From the NCBI GenBank assembly GCA_027186245.1, contig CP114481.1, positions 5,192,501 to 5,256,500 on the forward strand: a stretch of DNA of 64,000 bases. The letters run 5' to 3'. The translations under genes were made by a program, and so were the position numbers. The DNA comes from Coriaria nepalensis. Its lineage: Eukaryota; Streptophyta; Magnoliopsida; Cucurbitales; Coriariaceae. Below the pieces are notes generated by a model. It saw only the letters and a list, made by a program, of their open reading frames with translations. It was not told the origin of the DNA and did not search any database. Below are positions 25,812-36,994 of the stretch, in pieces. The first letter of the stretch is position 1. Each line of letters starts with the position of its first letter.

Positions 25812-26335
25812 GGATGCCAAATAAGCCTTCTAAACCTCCTCAAGTTCTTGGATACTAAATAAGCATAATCAAACGTATGATGACTATTAGCTTAGCCTCT
25901 AGCAAGTGTTCAGCTCTTCCGGTCCTTGGAAGCCAAATAAGCATCCAAAGATGGTTAGCTGAGCCCCTAGCGTGTGCTCAGCCCATCGGAACTTTAGATG
26001 CCAGATAAGCATCCAAAGATGGTTGGTTGAGCCCCTGGTGCATGCTCAGCTCATCAAGATCTTAGATGCCAAATAAGCATCTAAAGATGGATGGGTGATC
26101 TCCTGACAAGTGCTCAGCTTATTAGGACTTTGGACACCAGATAACCATCCAAAGATGGATGGTTAAGTCCCTCGCGGACGCTCAACTCATCATGATCTCG
26201 TATGCCATATAAGCATCCAAAGATGATTGGCTGAGCCCATGGTAAGTGATCAGCTTATCAAGATCTTGGATGCCAAAGAAGCATCTAAGGATGAATGGAT
26301 GAGCCATTGGCTGTTGTTCACCTCCTCAAGATGTT
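25812..26335. repeat. 68-bp minisatellite in the Tat element
   Basis: The block GATGCCAAATAAGCATCCAA recurs with starts near 25928, 25996, 26064, 26132, 26200 and 26268, exactly 68 bp apart, with more diverged copies at about 25812 and 25850. Each unit also contains a GGTTGGCTGAGCCCCTGG-like and a TGCTCAGCTCATCA-like block. It lies just beyond the integrase end, where Tat elements often carry tandem repeats. Confidence 0.92.
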
Positions 26336-26480
26336 GAGCCACTAAAAAACTTCAAAAAAGATGACTAATATTCCACTTTATTAGTTAGGTCATTAATCAC
26401 ACCTTTATTCACAGCATAATGAAAGGAAATTATCCTTAAGAAGACACAAAACCTGGACTGCATTTAAAACACGACGTAAA

Positions 26481-27350
26481 TTAGATATAAGAACTTAGCT
26501 TTAACTCTTCATCCCACTTGTGATAAACCTTCAAATGCTCGGCGTTCCATGGATGAGGCAGCTCTTTGCATAATATATTCATTAGTCGATAAGTCCCTGG
26601 GTCTGACTTCCATAATGACCATATAAGGTCCTTCCAAGTTTTTGGCAAAGGGTCTTTTGCGTTAGGTGAGGAGTTCCTAAGGACCAAGTCACCAAATTCA
26701 ATTTGCCAAGGGATGATGCTTTTATCATAATAATGCTCAATCTTCCTCTTAAGTGCCTTTTCCCAAATCTTCGCTTCCTCCCTCATTTCTTGAGATAAAA
26801 CAAGAGCTTCAGCTAAGGCTTTAGTGTTGTCCTTCTTAGTGAAGAGTAGCCTCCTGTAGATGGGCAAGTTGACCACCGCTGCCACCGTGGCTTCAGACCC
26901 ATAAGTAAGGCTGAAGGGAGTTTCACAAGTGGTTGATTGAGGTATCATTCTGATGGCCCATAAAGCAGGGGGTAGCTTCTCTTCATAGCTCTCTTTATAT
27001 CCCGTAGGGTTCTTTTTCAGTAACTTCTTTATCACCTTAGTTGTTGCCTCAACCTAACCATTTTCCTGGGATGAGCTGGTGTTGAGGTTAAGTGCTCAAT
27101 CTTCCGCCCCATGCAGAGTCTTTAAAACTTATTCTCAAACTTCTATCCAGTATTTGCTATTATTATATCGAGGATGTCAAACCTGCATATTAGTTATTTC
27201 TAGACAAATTTAGTGGTGGTAGCTTCAGTTATCATCGTTAAGGATTCGACTTCGATTCACTTGCTGAAGTAGTCAATGGCGATGACAACGTACTTCTTCT
27301 GCTTGGGAGACTACATGAGGGGGTCAATGATGTCAATTCTCCATTTGGAA
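26481..27350 (-). pseudogene. Tat-type integrase remnant
   Basis: 26481-27035 reads PTGYKESYEEKLPPALWAIR, CETPFSLTYGSEATV and, at its end, EHLKVYHK, the typical C-terminal half of gypsy integrases. Above it on the minus strand, near 27060, VEATTKVIKKLL is visible, and about 27170-27340 gives WRIDIIDPL and KYVVIAIDYFSK, the integrase core around the first catalytic aspartate, with stops. The long open frame of 184 codons shows it is less decayed than the rest. Confidence 0.85.
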
Positions 27351-27633
27351 AAAGGTCATAGGCTAGTGATAGATGTCGATGGAATAAAATGCTACATTGG
27401 AATGTTGGTGTGGATTTGACACTCCTTATAGCCACGCATGTGGCGCTCAGTATCTTTCTTCACGGTCGATCACCAATACTCTTGGCATTGAAAGTTTCTA
27501 CACAGTGGCTTGTCCCCTAAAGTGGTCCCCATATACACCTTCATGCATCTCCTTCAACAAAAACTCCACTTCATCCTCATCCACGCATCTCATCAGCGAA
27601 CCATAAAACCCCCTCTGATACAAGATAATCCTA

Positions 27634-28440
27634 TTAGCACACATCTTTCAATTTATGTTCGGATCCTTCTCGCTTCCTTCTTATTGTCCGGAAGTTCAGC
27701 CTTAGCCAAATCCTCTTCATCGCCTCAATCCATCCTTCTTCTTTAAAGGTAACCACGACCGCTTCCTTTGATATGTTCGAGACATCAAGGTATATCCTCA
27801 GAACTCCCTCAAGAAAGAAAGTCTGAGGAGATGTAGCCAACCTGGCCAAAGTGTCAACCACTATATTATCCCCTCGTGGTGTATGTATCACTTGGTATTG
27901 TACAAATCTCCCCAGCAATTCCTCAGCTTCCCTCTGATAAGCCTTCATTCTAGAAAACTTCGTTTTTAAATCTCCATTTACCTAAGAGACCACTATGTAG
28001 GAGTCGCTCTTCATGCTGATTTTTTTAGCTCCTACCTCTCTCACCAACCTCAGACCCACCAAAAATGCTTTTTATTCGACCTCGTTGTTCGAAACATTGA
28101 AGTTGAATCTCATAGCGTATTTGATCTTCATCTTTTCTAGTGATGCCAGGATCAGCCCAGCTCTGCTTCCCTCCTTGTTGAATGCACCATCAACTTAAAG
28201 GGTTTAGTATAAAGGGGCTCCGCTCTGTTGACGCTACTTCCTCTGGCACAAAATTTACCGAGCTAACAACACCCTCCCATACAAACTTAGAGATGAAGTT
28301 GGTAGGGTTCTGACCTTTGATAGCAGTCATTGGCTTATAGGTGATGCCAAACTCCCCCAGTTATACTAACCACTTCAGCAATCCTCCCGAAATGTTCGGA
28401 TTCTGCAAAATTTGCTTGAGGGGATGAGGATGATGATCAA
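27634..28440 (-). pseudogene. Tat-type RNase H remnant
   Basis: 27634-27948 contains MKAYQREAEELLGRF and HTPRGDNIVVDTLARLA, the end of the RNase H domain in Tat/Athila-like elements (usually with ...ADALAKLA). Homology continues in other frames to about 28400, where an unrelated insertion starts. RT should follow but is absent. Confidence 0.75.
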
Positions 28441-28444
28441 ATGA

Positions 28445-29640
28445 CTTGGAATGACATTAGATTTAATTTATTAATTTCTATTTAAATTAATGTCATATTT
28501 AGGTGTGCTAGTAAAGTTGCATTATGGTATAGTCAATAAATCAATAATTATTATTTGCCCTTATAGTTAAATTATAAGTCAAATTACAATCTTACCTTTA
28601 AAATCAAAATTGTTTGTTTTTCATTTCCTTCGATGAATATAAACTGAGTTACTATTGGACCTTATGTATGTAACTGATCAGGCTCTACATCACGCCAACA
28701 GAAGGATTTCATAATAATTTATGATTTTATTTAATTCTTAAATTCATTTAATTTAAATTTAATCATCTCATGATTAAATAACATAAACTTCAAATGAAGA
28801 TTGATTATTAGTAAAGTGTCAAGACTACCCAGGACTTGGCTTGACCAAGTCAACGTACATAAACAAAGTGTTAAAACGGTTTACAATAAACGATCCATCC
28901 ATCTTGCCAATATCCCGATTCGTTATAAGACATAGTTTGACTGTTAAACTCTAATAGACAAATCATATGAACCATTATATCTTCAATGAACATCAAAAGT
29001 GGATTTACTTAATTTATTTTCATACCATACTACTTTGTAAAGGTAATATCTGGTCTTGTACATATTATAGTGTACTTGATGGATTCTATTGGCAAAGTAT
29101 AGGGTACTTCATTCATTTCATCCCTCTCTTATTGTGTCTTAGGAGATATATTCTTAGAGAGAGAGATTCCATGACTCATTGGAAGGAGTCCTCTCTTGGA
29201 ATCTTCATTGCTAAACTGTTTTAGCACTTTGTTTATGTACGTTGACTTGGTCAAGCCAAGCAGCCTTCTACATCTATCTCTTTATATTTTTATTCCTAAA
29301 ATGTAGGACGCTTCATGAAAGAGACGCTTCACTCAAATCTTTCATGAAGAAATAATTTAATTGCCACAACTTGATAGACTATAATATTCCTACATCATTT
29401 CCAATGACAGACGTAAATCAGTAAAACTCATCATGGACTGAGCCATCTCTAAGTGAGTTCAATTTCTCCTTTCAGAATTACCATTTAATTGTGGCGTTTT
29501 GAGAATAGTTTATTGTGAGATGGTATCGTTCTCGTTCAGGTAATCAAGCACCACTTTTATTTGATTGAAGTATCTTAATACTTTTTCCAAATTGTTTTTC
29601 GACTTCATTCTTATATTCCATGAATTTCTCAAACGATTTG
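28445..29640 (-). mobile_element. Ty1/copia fragment inserted in the Tat element
   Basis: Minus-strand frames at about 29350-29640 give KSFEKFMEYKNEVEKQFGKS, SERRN and MAQSMMSFTDL, which are copia integrase text, with stops and a frame change. The remainder (28445-29340) is non-coding and includes a 36-bp inverted repeat. AATGACA occurs at both about 28450 and 29409, and may mark an insertion duplication. The fragment replaces the RT region of the host element. Confidence 0.6.
28836..29260. repeat. Inverted repeat, about 36 bp arms
   Basis: CTTGGCTTGACCAAGTCAAC... at about 28836-28871 reappears reverse-complemented at about 29226-29261, apparently without mismatch. The spacer of about 355 bp has an open frame of 85 codons (28967-29224) with no recognised domain. 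The arms contain the inner palindrome-like CTTGGCTTGACCAAG. Confidence 0.85.
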
Positions 29641-30290
29641 GATTTTTTGTGTCTTCAGCTCAGTAAAGATGTCTATCAAACCAGGGGTTAAAGTCCAGTA
29701 CAACTCTATAGCCGAGTCCATGAGAGTTATGTGGAAGGCTTGGCAAATGAACTCATCACTCATTCTATTCAGTGTTATCTTCTTCCTATAGGCCTCAATA
29801 TAGTCCCAAGGATAGCATGTCCCATCGTATCGGGGTATGGGGGGAGGCTTGAACTTTCTTGGTAAGACAAGATCTAGCACCCTTTATGTTAAAGGGCTCT
29901 CGAGCTGATCTAACTCCGAGTCGGTTCCCTTCTTCAGTGCCACTTCCAATGCCCAAATTATTTTCTCTACTTCCTTCTCCCGATCATCCTTCAACATTAT
30001 GTTCTTCACCTTACTCGGCCCGGGGATTCCTACAAGGTCTTCTGAATCAACTATTACCTCAGTTGCCCCGAGGTTGGCACATGAATCCCCTAACCTCATA
30101 CGTTTGCCGCTCACTCCTTTGTTGTGCTACACTGTAGGGGGCCCATGCATGTACTTTATCAACCATGGCCATCTTTCTCAACCAAACTTTCTCTCTCATC
30201 TTGGCCTTCATGTGTGCAAGGACTTCTATCGCCCTCTTATCCATAAATCTATCAACTATTCGGGCATGTTCAACCATGTTCCTCTCCATC
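29629..30290 (-). pseudogene. Tat-type gag remnant
   Basis: 29629-29880 reads PRKFKPPPIPRYDGTCYPWD, then FICQAFHITL and AIELYWTLTPG, the gypsy gag core. 30059-30289 and 29884-30114 are upstream parts in neighbouring frames. It is broken by frame changes and ends where the copia fragment begins. Confidence 0.75.
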
Positions 30291-30854
30291 CTCTAAAGGG
30301 CTTGCAGGACCTTTGTCTCTTTGTGGCCCCCCACCTGGTTCACCATCAGCGAAATGTTGCATCGCCCCACACCAAAATGAGATCGTGTGTTCCTTCCACC
30401 TGCCAAGGGAAGGTGGGTTATATCTCATGTGTTCTATCCTCCTAATCTCTAGAACTCCATCAACGGAGGTCGAGCTCAGACCTCCATTGATGGAGGTGTG
30501 AGCTCAACCTTGAGTTGGGGTGAAAATGAGAGAAAAACAATTAAGGAGAGAAATAGAAATTATAAAAAGTTTGGGATAAAATTCTAAATAAAATAATAAA
30601 CTTTGGATGAATAAGTAATTTTTATTTCTTATTGCTAATGTGGCATGATTAAAAATTTAAATTTACACGTATCTTAATATGATTGGTGCTGACGTATAAA
30701 AATTTCTCCATATTAGTATCGATTATCTGAAAATCAATGAAAATGACAAAAAAAATTTATTTAAATTACATATGGACTAAAAAGTTAGTCCAAAACTACA
30801 CAAAAATAAATTTATAAAAACTCAATTATATAAAAACAAAAAGTAAATTTACAC

Positions 30855-31305
30855 TAAACATAATTTGTTTTAATGTATATCAAGGAAGTTATACTGATAT
30901 TCTTACAAATTTTTAAAAATTTAGAGTTAGTTTTTGTACAGGAGCACAAAATTTGATGATCCTCCTAACCATCTTTACTCTTCCGATGCTCCAATGAATG
31001 ATGCTATAAGTAATATTTCCATGAAGATTTGTATCTTTGTTGAAAAATAAAAATAAAAAAAATAAAAATATATGTATATATATAATAATTGGATATTATA
31101 TATATATATATAATATATAATTATGTAACACCAAATTTTATTATAATTATAAATCACTTTCCCACATCATATCACCTAAAAAGTAACATTTCTATTTTTA
31201 TTGAGATTTAATATAAAACATAACTAATTATATGCAAACAATAATTTTCATAAAACGTAACCAAGCATAAGCCCATTAATAAATTGGCCTAAAAGAAAAG
31301 ATTGT
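30855..31305. repeat. Dispersed direct repeat, copy A
   Basis: Shares with 33648-34010 the blocks TAATGTATATCAAGGAAGTTA, AATTTGATGATCCTCC, AATGAATGATGCTATAAGTA and CATAAGCCCATTAA-like text, in the same order and strand. It lies between the Tat gag remnant and the right LTR remnant. Confidence 0.85.
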
Positions 31306-31405
31306 CCTCAACTCAACCAAGTCCAACATTCAACCGGGTAGGCCTTAAGCTAGCCTTGTGTCGGCTGAAGCCGAAGGTCCAATATTTTGACCCCAACACC
31401 AACCC
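31300..31405 (-). repeat. LTR start remnant, right copy
   Basis: Homologous to the copy at 19130-19231 with the same start TGTTGGGGTC (minus strand). It is separated from the gag remnant by AT-rich sequence that itself has a copy elsewhere (33648-34010), so the LTR body here is uncertain. Confidence 0.55.
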
Positions 31406-33645
31406 AAACATTTAATCGAAGCTTTTTTTTAAAAAAATTTCCTTTTAAAATTTTTTTTTCTTATTTTCTTTTCTAAGATCCCTGCCACTTTCTAAGGTAC
31501 TAACCATAGAATAAGTTGGGCAGAAGGGACCTCAAATTTGTAAGAAGAGAAAAAAAAAAATAAGTAACTCCATTTTTCAACTCATTTTTAGCATTTGCCT
31601 CTCTCATAAGGATATCATATTCCTTAATTGATGTTATCTCTTTTTCTTTTTTTTTTAATGTTGATTATAGGGATATCATATTCATGCTTAATGTGCATCC
31701 CATGCATTAACAACTAATGATGTCATATTTTAATGCTTGGAGCTTAGAAATATCGTTTAAAGTTTGAAATGCTACCAAAGTAAAATGATAATAATAAATA
31801 ACATGGTCATAGAGATTATAAGGATATCTCTATTTTAATGTTTAGAGCTTTGAATTATCATTTCATCTCGTTTTGATGTATTTATTGACGAGCAGACTAA
31901 ACTAATAGTACCAAAGTAAAATGATTAAAAGTGAGAGCGGAATTAAGTTGAAAGACAGAAATAAATGATTAAATAAATAACACTTTAATAAAATGATAGA
32001 ATTAAAAACAATACATCTAATCTATGATACGAAATTAACTTTAAATTAACTATATTCATATAAAAGTGATAAATGAATAAAGAAAAAGATGAAGATATCT
32101 AATCTTTGACCGATAGATTAATAATATTACTAAAGTACGAATATGGTGCTCTAATTACTAATTCCGAAGAACAAGTCTAAGGAAATACATAATTCTGAGA
32201 ATAATCTAAAAAAGATAAGTGTCGTGTATAACTTTGAGAGAAATTTTGTCAGAACATAGAGATGATTTACGAATATTACTTAATTTTTTGTTGATCGTTG
32301 GTGATAATTTGGGTGATTGAAAGGATAATTTTTGCCTTCCATAGGCCTTCTACTTTTAGGCAAATGTGTTGATAAAACTCTTATAAATAAGTAGAATTTA
32401 ATATCCAACTTCCTTGATTCTTGTGTCATTATCCCATTTTGTGAGTCCTACCACCTTTTTAGTGAGTTAGGTATTGACTTAGCTTCTATCGAACTTAGCC
32501 TTCATTAAGTCTCATGGTAACCAATTACTCCCATTTTCCTTCAATTTCGGCTCAGTCCCCCTTTCTCTCTCCTCATATTTCAGCCAAACGTTAGTGTTGG
32601 TTAAGAATGGTAGACTTCTATTCGCTTTTTGAGGAAAAGTTGTTTAGCCCATTTGACTAGGTGAGTATCTTGGTCGATGCTCACATTCCAGCCAAAATTC
32701 TCTCTTTCCCCATTTTGGCTGAGGTACACAACTTCCTATGATTGGTTCCTCCGAAATGTTTAGTGGATGAAGTTGATTTTATCTTTTTTCTGGACGGTTG
32801 AAATCGCTTCTACCACAATTTTTGTTCCCTTGATTTATAGTCATTTCTTTAGCACCTTATCAATCATTGTAACCTCTTATTATTTTGAGGATGATTATAT
32901 ATATAATTAAATTAAGTCATTTAAGTTTTATACAATTAATTAAAATTAATTACTATCTAATTAAATTTAATGTTTTAACTAATTACTTTAATTAATAAAA
33001 TTAATTAATTAATTTTAATTACAATCCACTCGTATTTATTTTAAGTTAACAAATCAATCGTCAACGAAAATGTTATTGTACCTAACGATTGATCAACCAT
33101 GTACTCTACATTTTCTAACTATTGGATGATTGGATCCTATATCTTTTAACACTGTTCAGCCCGGATAATAATGTACTTAGATAGCCCATTTGGGAAACAA
33201 ACCCAACTGTAGTGTAATGGACCCTCTACCTTTCATTTTTGAAATCTTCCTTCTTTTCTTTTTTTCTCTCTAAATTTAATTTAATTTATCGAAAATATTA
33301 TACTTTTGAAGAGATCTTGCAATATGAACCGTAAAGTAAACATTGTTTTTTTACATTGTTTTTTTATTTCATATTTTTTCTTTTCATTAAGGTAACATTT
33401 TGGATCTACAAATTCAAATTTATTTACATAAGATTATAATCTTATCAAATAAATATTATGATAATATTACAGTGATTATTAAAATTAATATTATGATAAG
33501 ATTTAATTAAAATATTAACTATATTACATAATAAGATTATTTTAGGAAATTATTATAAAAGTATTATGTAAATATTTTATAGGAAGTTAAAAATACATGA
33601 GTAACTAAACTTTTATTATGTATATATATATACGATTTTGCTTTT
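31406..33645. other. AT-rich intergenic region
   Basis: No sustained frame or domain. A weak 2-copy repeat (about 31720-31800 and 31828-31930) shares TACCAAAGTAAAATGAT. A more balanced part (about 32520-32780) shows no homology I recognise. Confidence 0.4.
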
Positions 33646-33647
33646 AA

Positions 33648-34010
33648 CAAACATAATTTTTAATGTATATCAAGGAAGTTATGCATATACTCTTACAAGT
33701 TTTAAAAATTGGACGAGTTTCTGTACATTGGGCACAGAATTTGATGATCCTCCCAAAGAGTAAACTCTATAGATGCTCTAATGAATGATGCTATAAGTAA
33801 TATTTTCACGTAGGTTTGTATCTTTTTATGAAATATATATATATATATATATTGAATACAATACATTCTACATCATATCACCCGAAGAATAACATTTGTG
33901 AATAAAAATAACACTTACAACATATCCAGCTAATTTGCAAACAAGAATTTTTCATATAACGCAACCATGCATAAGCCATTAAAAAATTGGCCACGAAGAA
34001 AAGAGTAAGG
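33648..34010. repeat. Dispersed direct repeat, copy B
   Basis: Partner of 30855-31305, here shorter mainly because a TA-rich block is reduced. It lies about 420 bp beyond the stop codon of the P2 gene. Confidence 0.85.
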
Positions 34011-34433
34011 CCATTAAATTCTTATGTTAAATTCTACAAATCCCAAATTATGATAGACACTAAATTGATTTTTATCACCCACAGGAAGTTTCACAATCAA
34101 ACCCACATGGTTTGAGATAAAACATCAGAAACCTGAGTACTGGTTCAACCCGGTAGATGCACAGTGAAAAAAAATTTCCAAATACGAATACTAGTCGGGG
34201 GCCAACTACGAAAACAAGACAGGAAAGCTGTAGAATTAAGGATCATAACTCACATATCTGAACTCAAATAGTGACAATTACACCTTAGGTGGCTGCTTCC
34301 ACTTGTCTGGACAAATTGCAAAGTTTAAAAAGAGTAACCGAGAACAAAACCTTGTAATTTATAAAATCCAAAACTAAAATACTAAGTGAAGATAACAAAT
34401 TCTTCGTACAAACAGTCCACTGCTTGATTTCTC

Positions 34434-35555
34434 TCAATCAAAGAGACTGAAACCCATGTCCTGCAAGAATAACAATATACAAGTTAAGAAAGATGGAACA
34501 TTTTTATATTTGGACATTATATGAAAACATATTCAGTTCCCCGAACTAGCTATAACATATAAACCCATTAGGGTATTAGGGTGTATAAATACATTAGAAA
34601 TTTAATCCCTTCAAAAAGACCTGATAAGTCGTAAACTTACATCGTCTGACTCTTCTTTCTCCTCCACTTTCTCCTCTTTCTTTGCTTCTGCAGCAGCAGG
34701 AGCAGCACCCCCTGCAGTAGCTGCTCCACCAGCTGGGGCGGCAAAAGCGACTGCACCACCACCAGAAGGAACTGATGCCAGTTTTTCTCTTCCAGAAGCA
34801 ATGAGCTCTGTTATGTCTTTTCCTTTAACTTCAGACAAGAGCAACTCTATCCTATCATCATCAGCCTCGGCTCCAACTGTATCAAAGAATACCCACAATT
34901 TAATATTATTAGAAGAATAAAATTTCATCAATAGAATCTTCAGTCAGAAGTTATCCATCAACTGTTTCCAAAATGATTTCCCCAACACTAACCTAATCTT
35001 CTCAAACTGCATATGAAAGCTAGATCATTATTCTCACTAGACAAATGACAAAGTGAAATCCTGTTTATTCTACGCTGTATGATTGAAGGAAAATCAATAG
35101 ACAACAATGGAAGAAATTCCAATCAATCAAGTTTGCTCCAGACCTCACAATCCATTTAAAATACAGTTCGCACCACTCAAGCCATCTAAACTCCAGTTTG
35201 AAACAGTGAACTACGGATCTAACAGGCACTACGAGCGACTCATAAATTAGAACAAATATGGGTCTACAAAATAATCCTAAAGACCTTAAGATATATACAC
35301 AAAAAAGGAAGAAACTTGAAGAGCTGCTTATGAGACATGGCACTCATATAATGAAAAATACTCGGACCAACAGTATTCAAAAACACAAAATTACTGTCAA
35401 TATCAGCTAGAAACACGGCAGAAAGCCTTGTAACCGGAAAAAAAAATGAAGCAGATTAAAAAGTCACCTGATCCGAGAATGTCCTTGAGTTCATCAACAG
35501 AGGGGCTGGTGTTCCCTCCCAAAACGGCCAACAAATACGCAGCAACAACCTTCAT
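34434..35555 (-). CDS. RPP2: 60S acidic ribosomal protein P2
   Basis: Three exons on the minus strand: 35468-35555, 34641-34876 and 34434-34460, joined by GT-AG introns to give 116 residues, the usual P2 length. The protein starts [15 protein letters not shown], continues [18 protein letters not shown] and [16 protein letters not shown], then an Ala/Gly-rich hinge, and ends [16 protein letters not shown], the conserved tail that recruits translation factors to the ribosomal stalk. P1 and P2 dimers bind P0 on the large subunit. The last exon codes only eight residues plus the stop. The promoter carries a telo-box, common in plant ribosomal protein genes. Which numbered P2 paralogue this is cannot be told. 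Confidence 0.97.
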
Positions 35556-35558
35556 CTC

Positions 35559-35649
35559 TGCTCTAAAACCTAATGAACGATATCAGTAACAAAGAGGGGG
35601 GGGGGGGGGGGGAGAGAGAGAGAGGATGGGGATAGAGAGATTTGAGTAC
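35559..35649 (-). other. Probable 5' leader intron of the P2 gene with a G/C run
   Basis: On the minus strand a donor CCCAG/GTACTC (35650/35649) and acceptors TTTAG or GCAG just before the ATG would remove about 90 bp. The interval holds a 17-base homopolymer (G on plus, C in the transcript, 35596-35612) next to a GA/CT run. Confidence 0.45.
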
Positions 35650-35757
35650 CTGGGAGATTTGGCAGCAGTTTATAGAGAGAGGGGGGAGTGCGACGAGGTT
35701 GCTCGCAGAGTTTCACTTTCAGCAGAGGAGCTACAGGCAACGGTGGCACTTCTAGGA

Positions 35758-35776
35758 TTATAAATATCTAGGGTTT
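35758..35776 (-). promoter_or_regulatory. Telo-box and TATA-like box of the P2 gene
   Basis: The minus strand reads AAACCCTA (35776-35769) followed at once by GATATTTATAA. AAACCCTA is the telo-box found in plant ribosomal protein promoters, and TATTTATAA is a fair TATA box about 110 bp before the proposed leader intron. Confidence 0.6.
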
Positions 35777-36481
35777 TTCTTCGTCGAAAGTCATCGTCGC
35801 CTTTCAATATTTGATTTCTTTATTTACCCCTGTAATTATCGTGGTTTAAAATTAATATTCTCTCAACATGTGATATAAATGGAAATTTAGGTATTTTACT
35901 CATTCCTTATAAGAGATGAATATGAAAGAAAGAAGGGTCGATTTGCTAAATACACACTTGTAAAATTTTGAGAATTATATAAAATATATTTTTACTTACT
36001 AAATATTTTATCTTATTTATTTTTTTATTAAAAATAATAAAATATTAAAATTATAATTTTAACCTCCATATCTAAGTTCATTCTTTTTTTTTTTTTTCTT
36101 CTTCTTTCCTTTTCCTTTTCCCATTCCTCGAATGAATTTGATATCTCCTTCATTTCTTTTCCATTTTTGATTCTTTATCATTTTTTTGCTAATCATTTTT
36201 CAGATCATTCATATACAAAAGTTCACTTCGTCGGATCATTCAACAAAAGCATCAAATTATTTGTATTGGTACTTTACTCATCATTCTTTTTTGCAGAGCT
36301 TTTTCTACTTGTTTTACTTTAACTCCAAAATCATTTGATGTATTTCATAATGTTGATTCTTCTTTATGTACTTTCATTATTGTATATGCTCTCTCTCTCT
36401 CTTTTCTTCTTTGTAATATTTGAATGAGCTAGAATTTCATAATCACAAACCCTTTAAGCTCTCAACGGGTTTAGAAATAAG

Positions 36482-36990
36482 GACTCATTGAGTTCTCAAT
36501 AGTTTATAATTAACTACTCGTTGAGATTAAAAGATCGGTTAATTCTAGACCGTTAAGAGTTCAATGGATCATAAACAACTGACCCATTGATTTTAAATGA
36601 TCAGTTAATTATGGCTCGTTGATATCTCAACGAGTCATAAACAACTAACTTATTAATTATGACTTGTTGAGATCAACGAATTATAACAAGTTGTCTTGTT
36701 GATATTAAAGGGTTAGTTGTTTCTGACTTGTTAAGTTCAAAGGGTCTTTTATTTGTGACCCTTTGAATGTTTATGACCCTTTAAGATCAACGAGTTAGAA
36801 ATGAATGACTTGTTAATGTCAAAAGTTCATAAATAAATGACTCATTGATGTCAATGGGTTAAAAATAACTGACCCTTTGAGATCAACGGGTCATAATTAA
36901 TTGACCAGTTGATGTCAATTGGTCATTTATTTATGAACTTTTGACATAAACGTGTCATTTGTTATTGACATGTTGATCTCAATTACATAT
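36482..36990. repeat. Palindromic satellite, about 16 units of about 32 bp
   Basis: Units start with GACYCRTTGA-like text near 36482, 36517, 36548, 36581, 36614, 36661, 36694, 36725, 36757, 36775, 36808, 36839, 36871, 36903, 36934 and 36967, mostly 31-33 bp apart. Each unit is itself a near-palindrome of about 22 bp, for example CTCGTTGATATCTCAACGAG (36615-36634, perfect), followed by about 10 AT-rich bases. The copies have drifted but the arm pairing is kept. Confidence 0.9.
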
Positions 36991-36994
36991 AAGG

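Larger units (their letters stand above)
19130..31405 (-). mobile_element. Large Tat-lineage Ty3/gypsy retrotransposon, nested and partly deleted
   Basis: Inferred as one element. On the minus strand, gag (29629-30290), RNase H (27634 to about 28400) and integrase (26481 to about 27350) run right to left. They are followed by a 68-bp minisatellite (25812-26335) and then by coding-like text on the opposite strand (20257-25620). Tat/Retand/RIRE2-type elements are known for an antisense reading frame and tandem repeats between pol and the 3' LTR, which this matches. About 100 bp at each end (31300-31405 and 19130-19231) are homologous and both begin TGTTGGGGTC on the minus strand, as LTR starts should. 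RT and most of the protease are missing, and two other elements are inserted. Confidence 0.65.

Noticed and set aside
28967..29224. Open frame of 85 codons between the inverted repeat arms
   Set aside because: No recognised family, no start context, and it lies in a decayed insertion. Noted only within the inverted repeat entry.
35065..35343. Minus-strand open frame within the P2 intron
   Set aside because: It lies wholly inside intron 1 of the ribosomal protein gene and has no domain.
36482..36990. Regularly spaced palindromic repeats resembling a CRISPR array
   Set aside because: The context is a plant nuclear genome, the repeats are diverged, the spacers are about 10 AT-rich bases and no cas genes exist.
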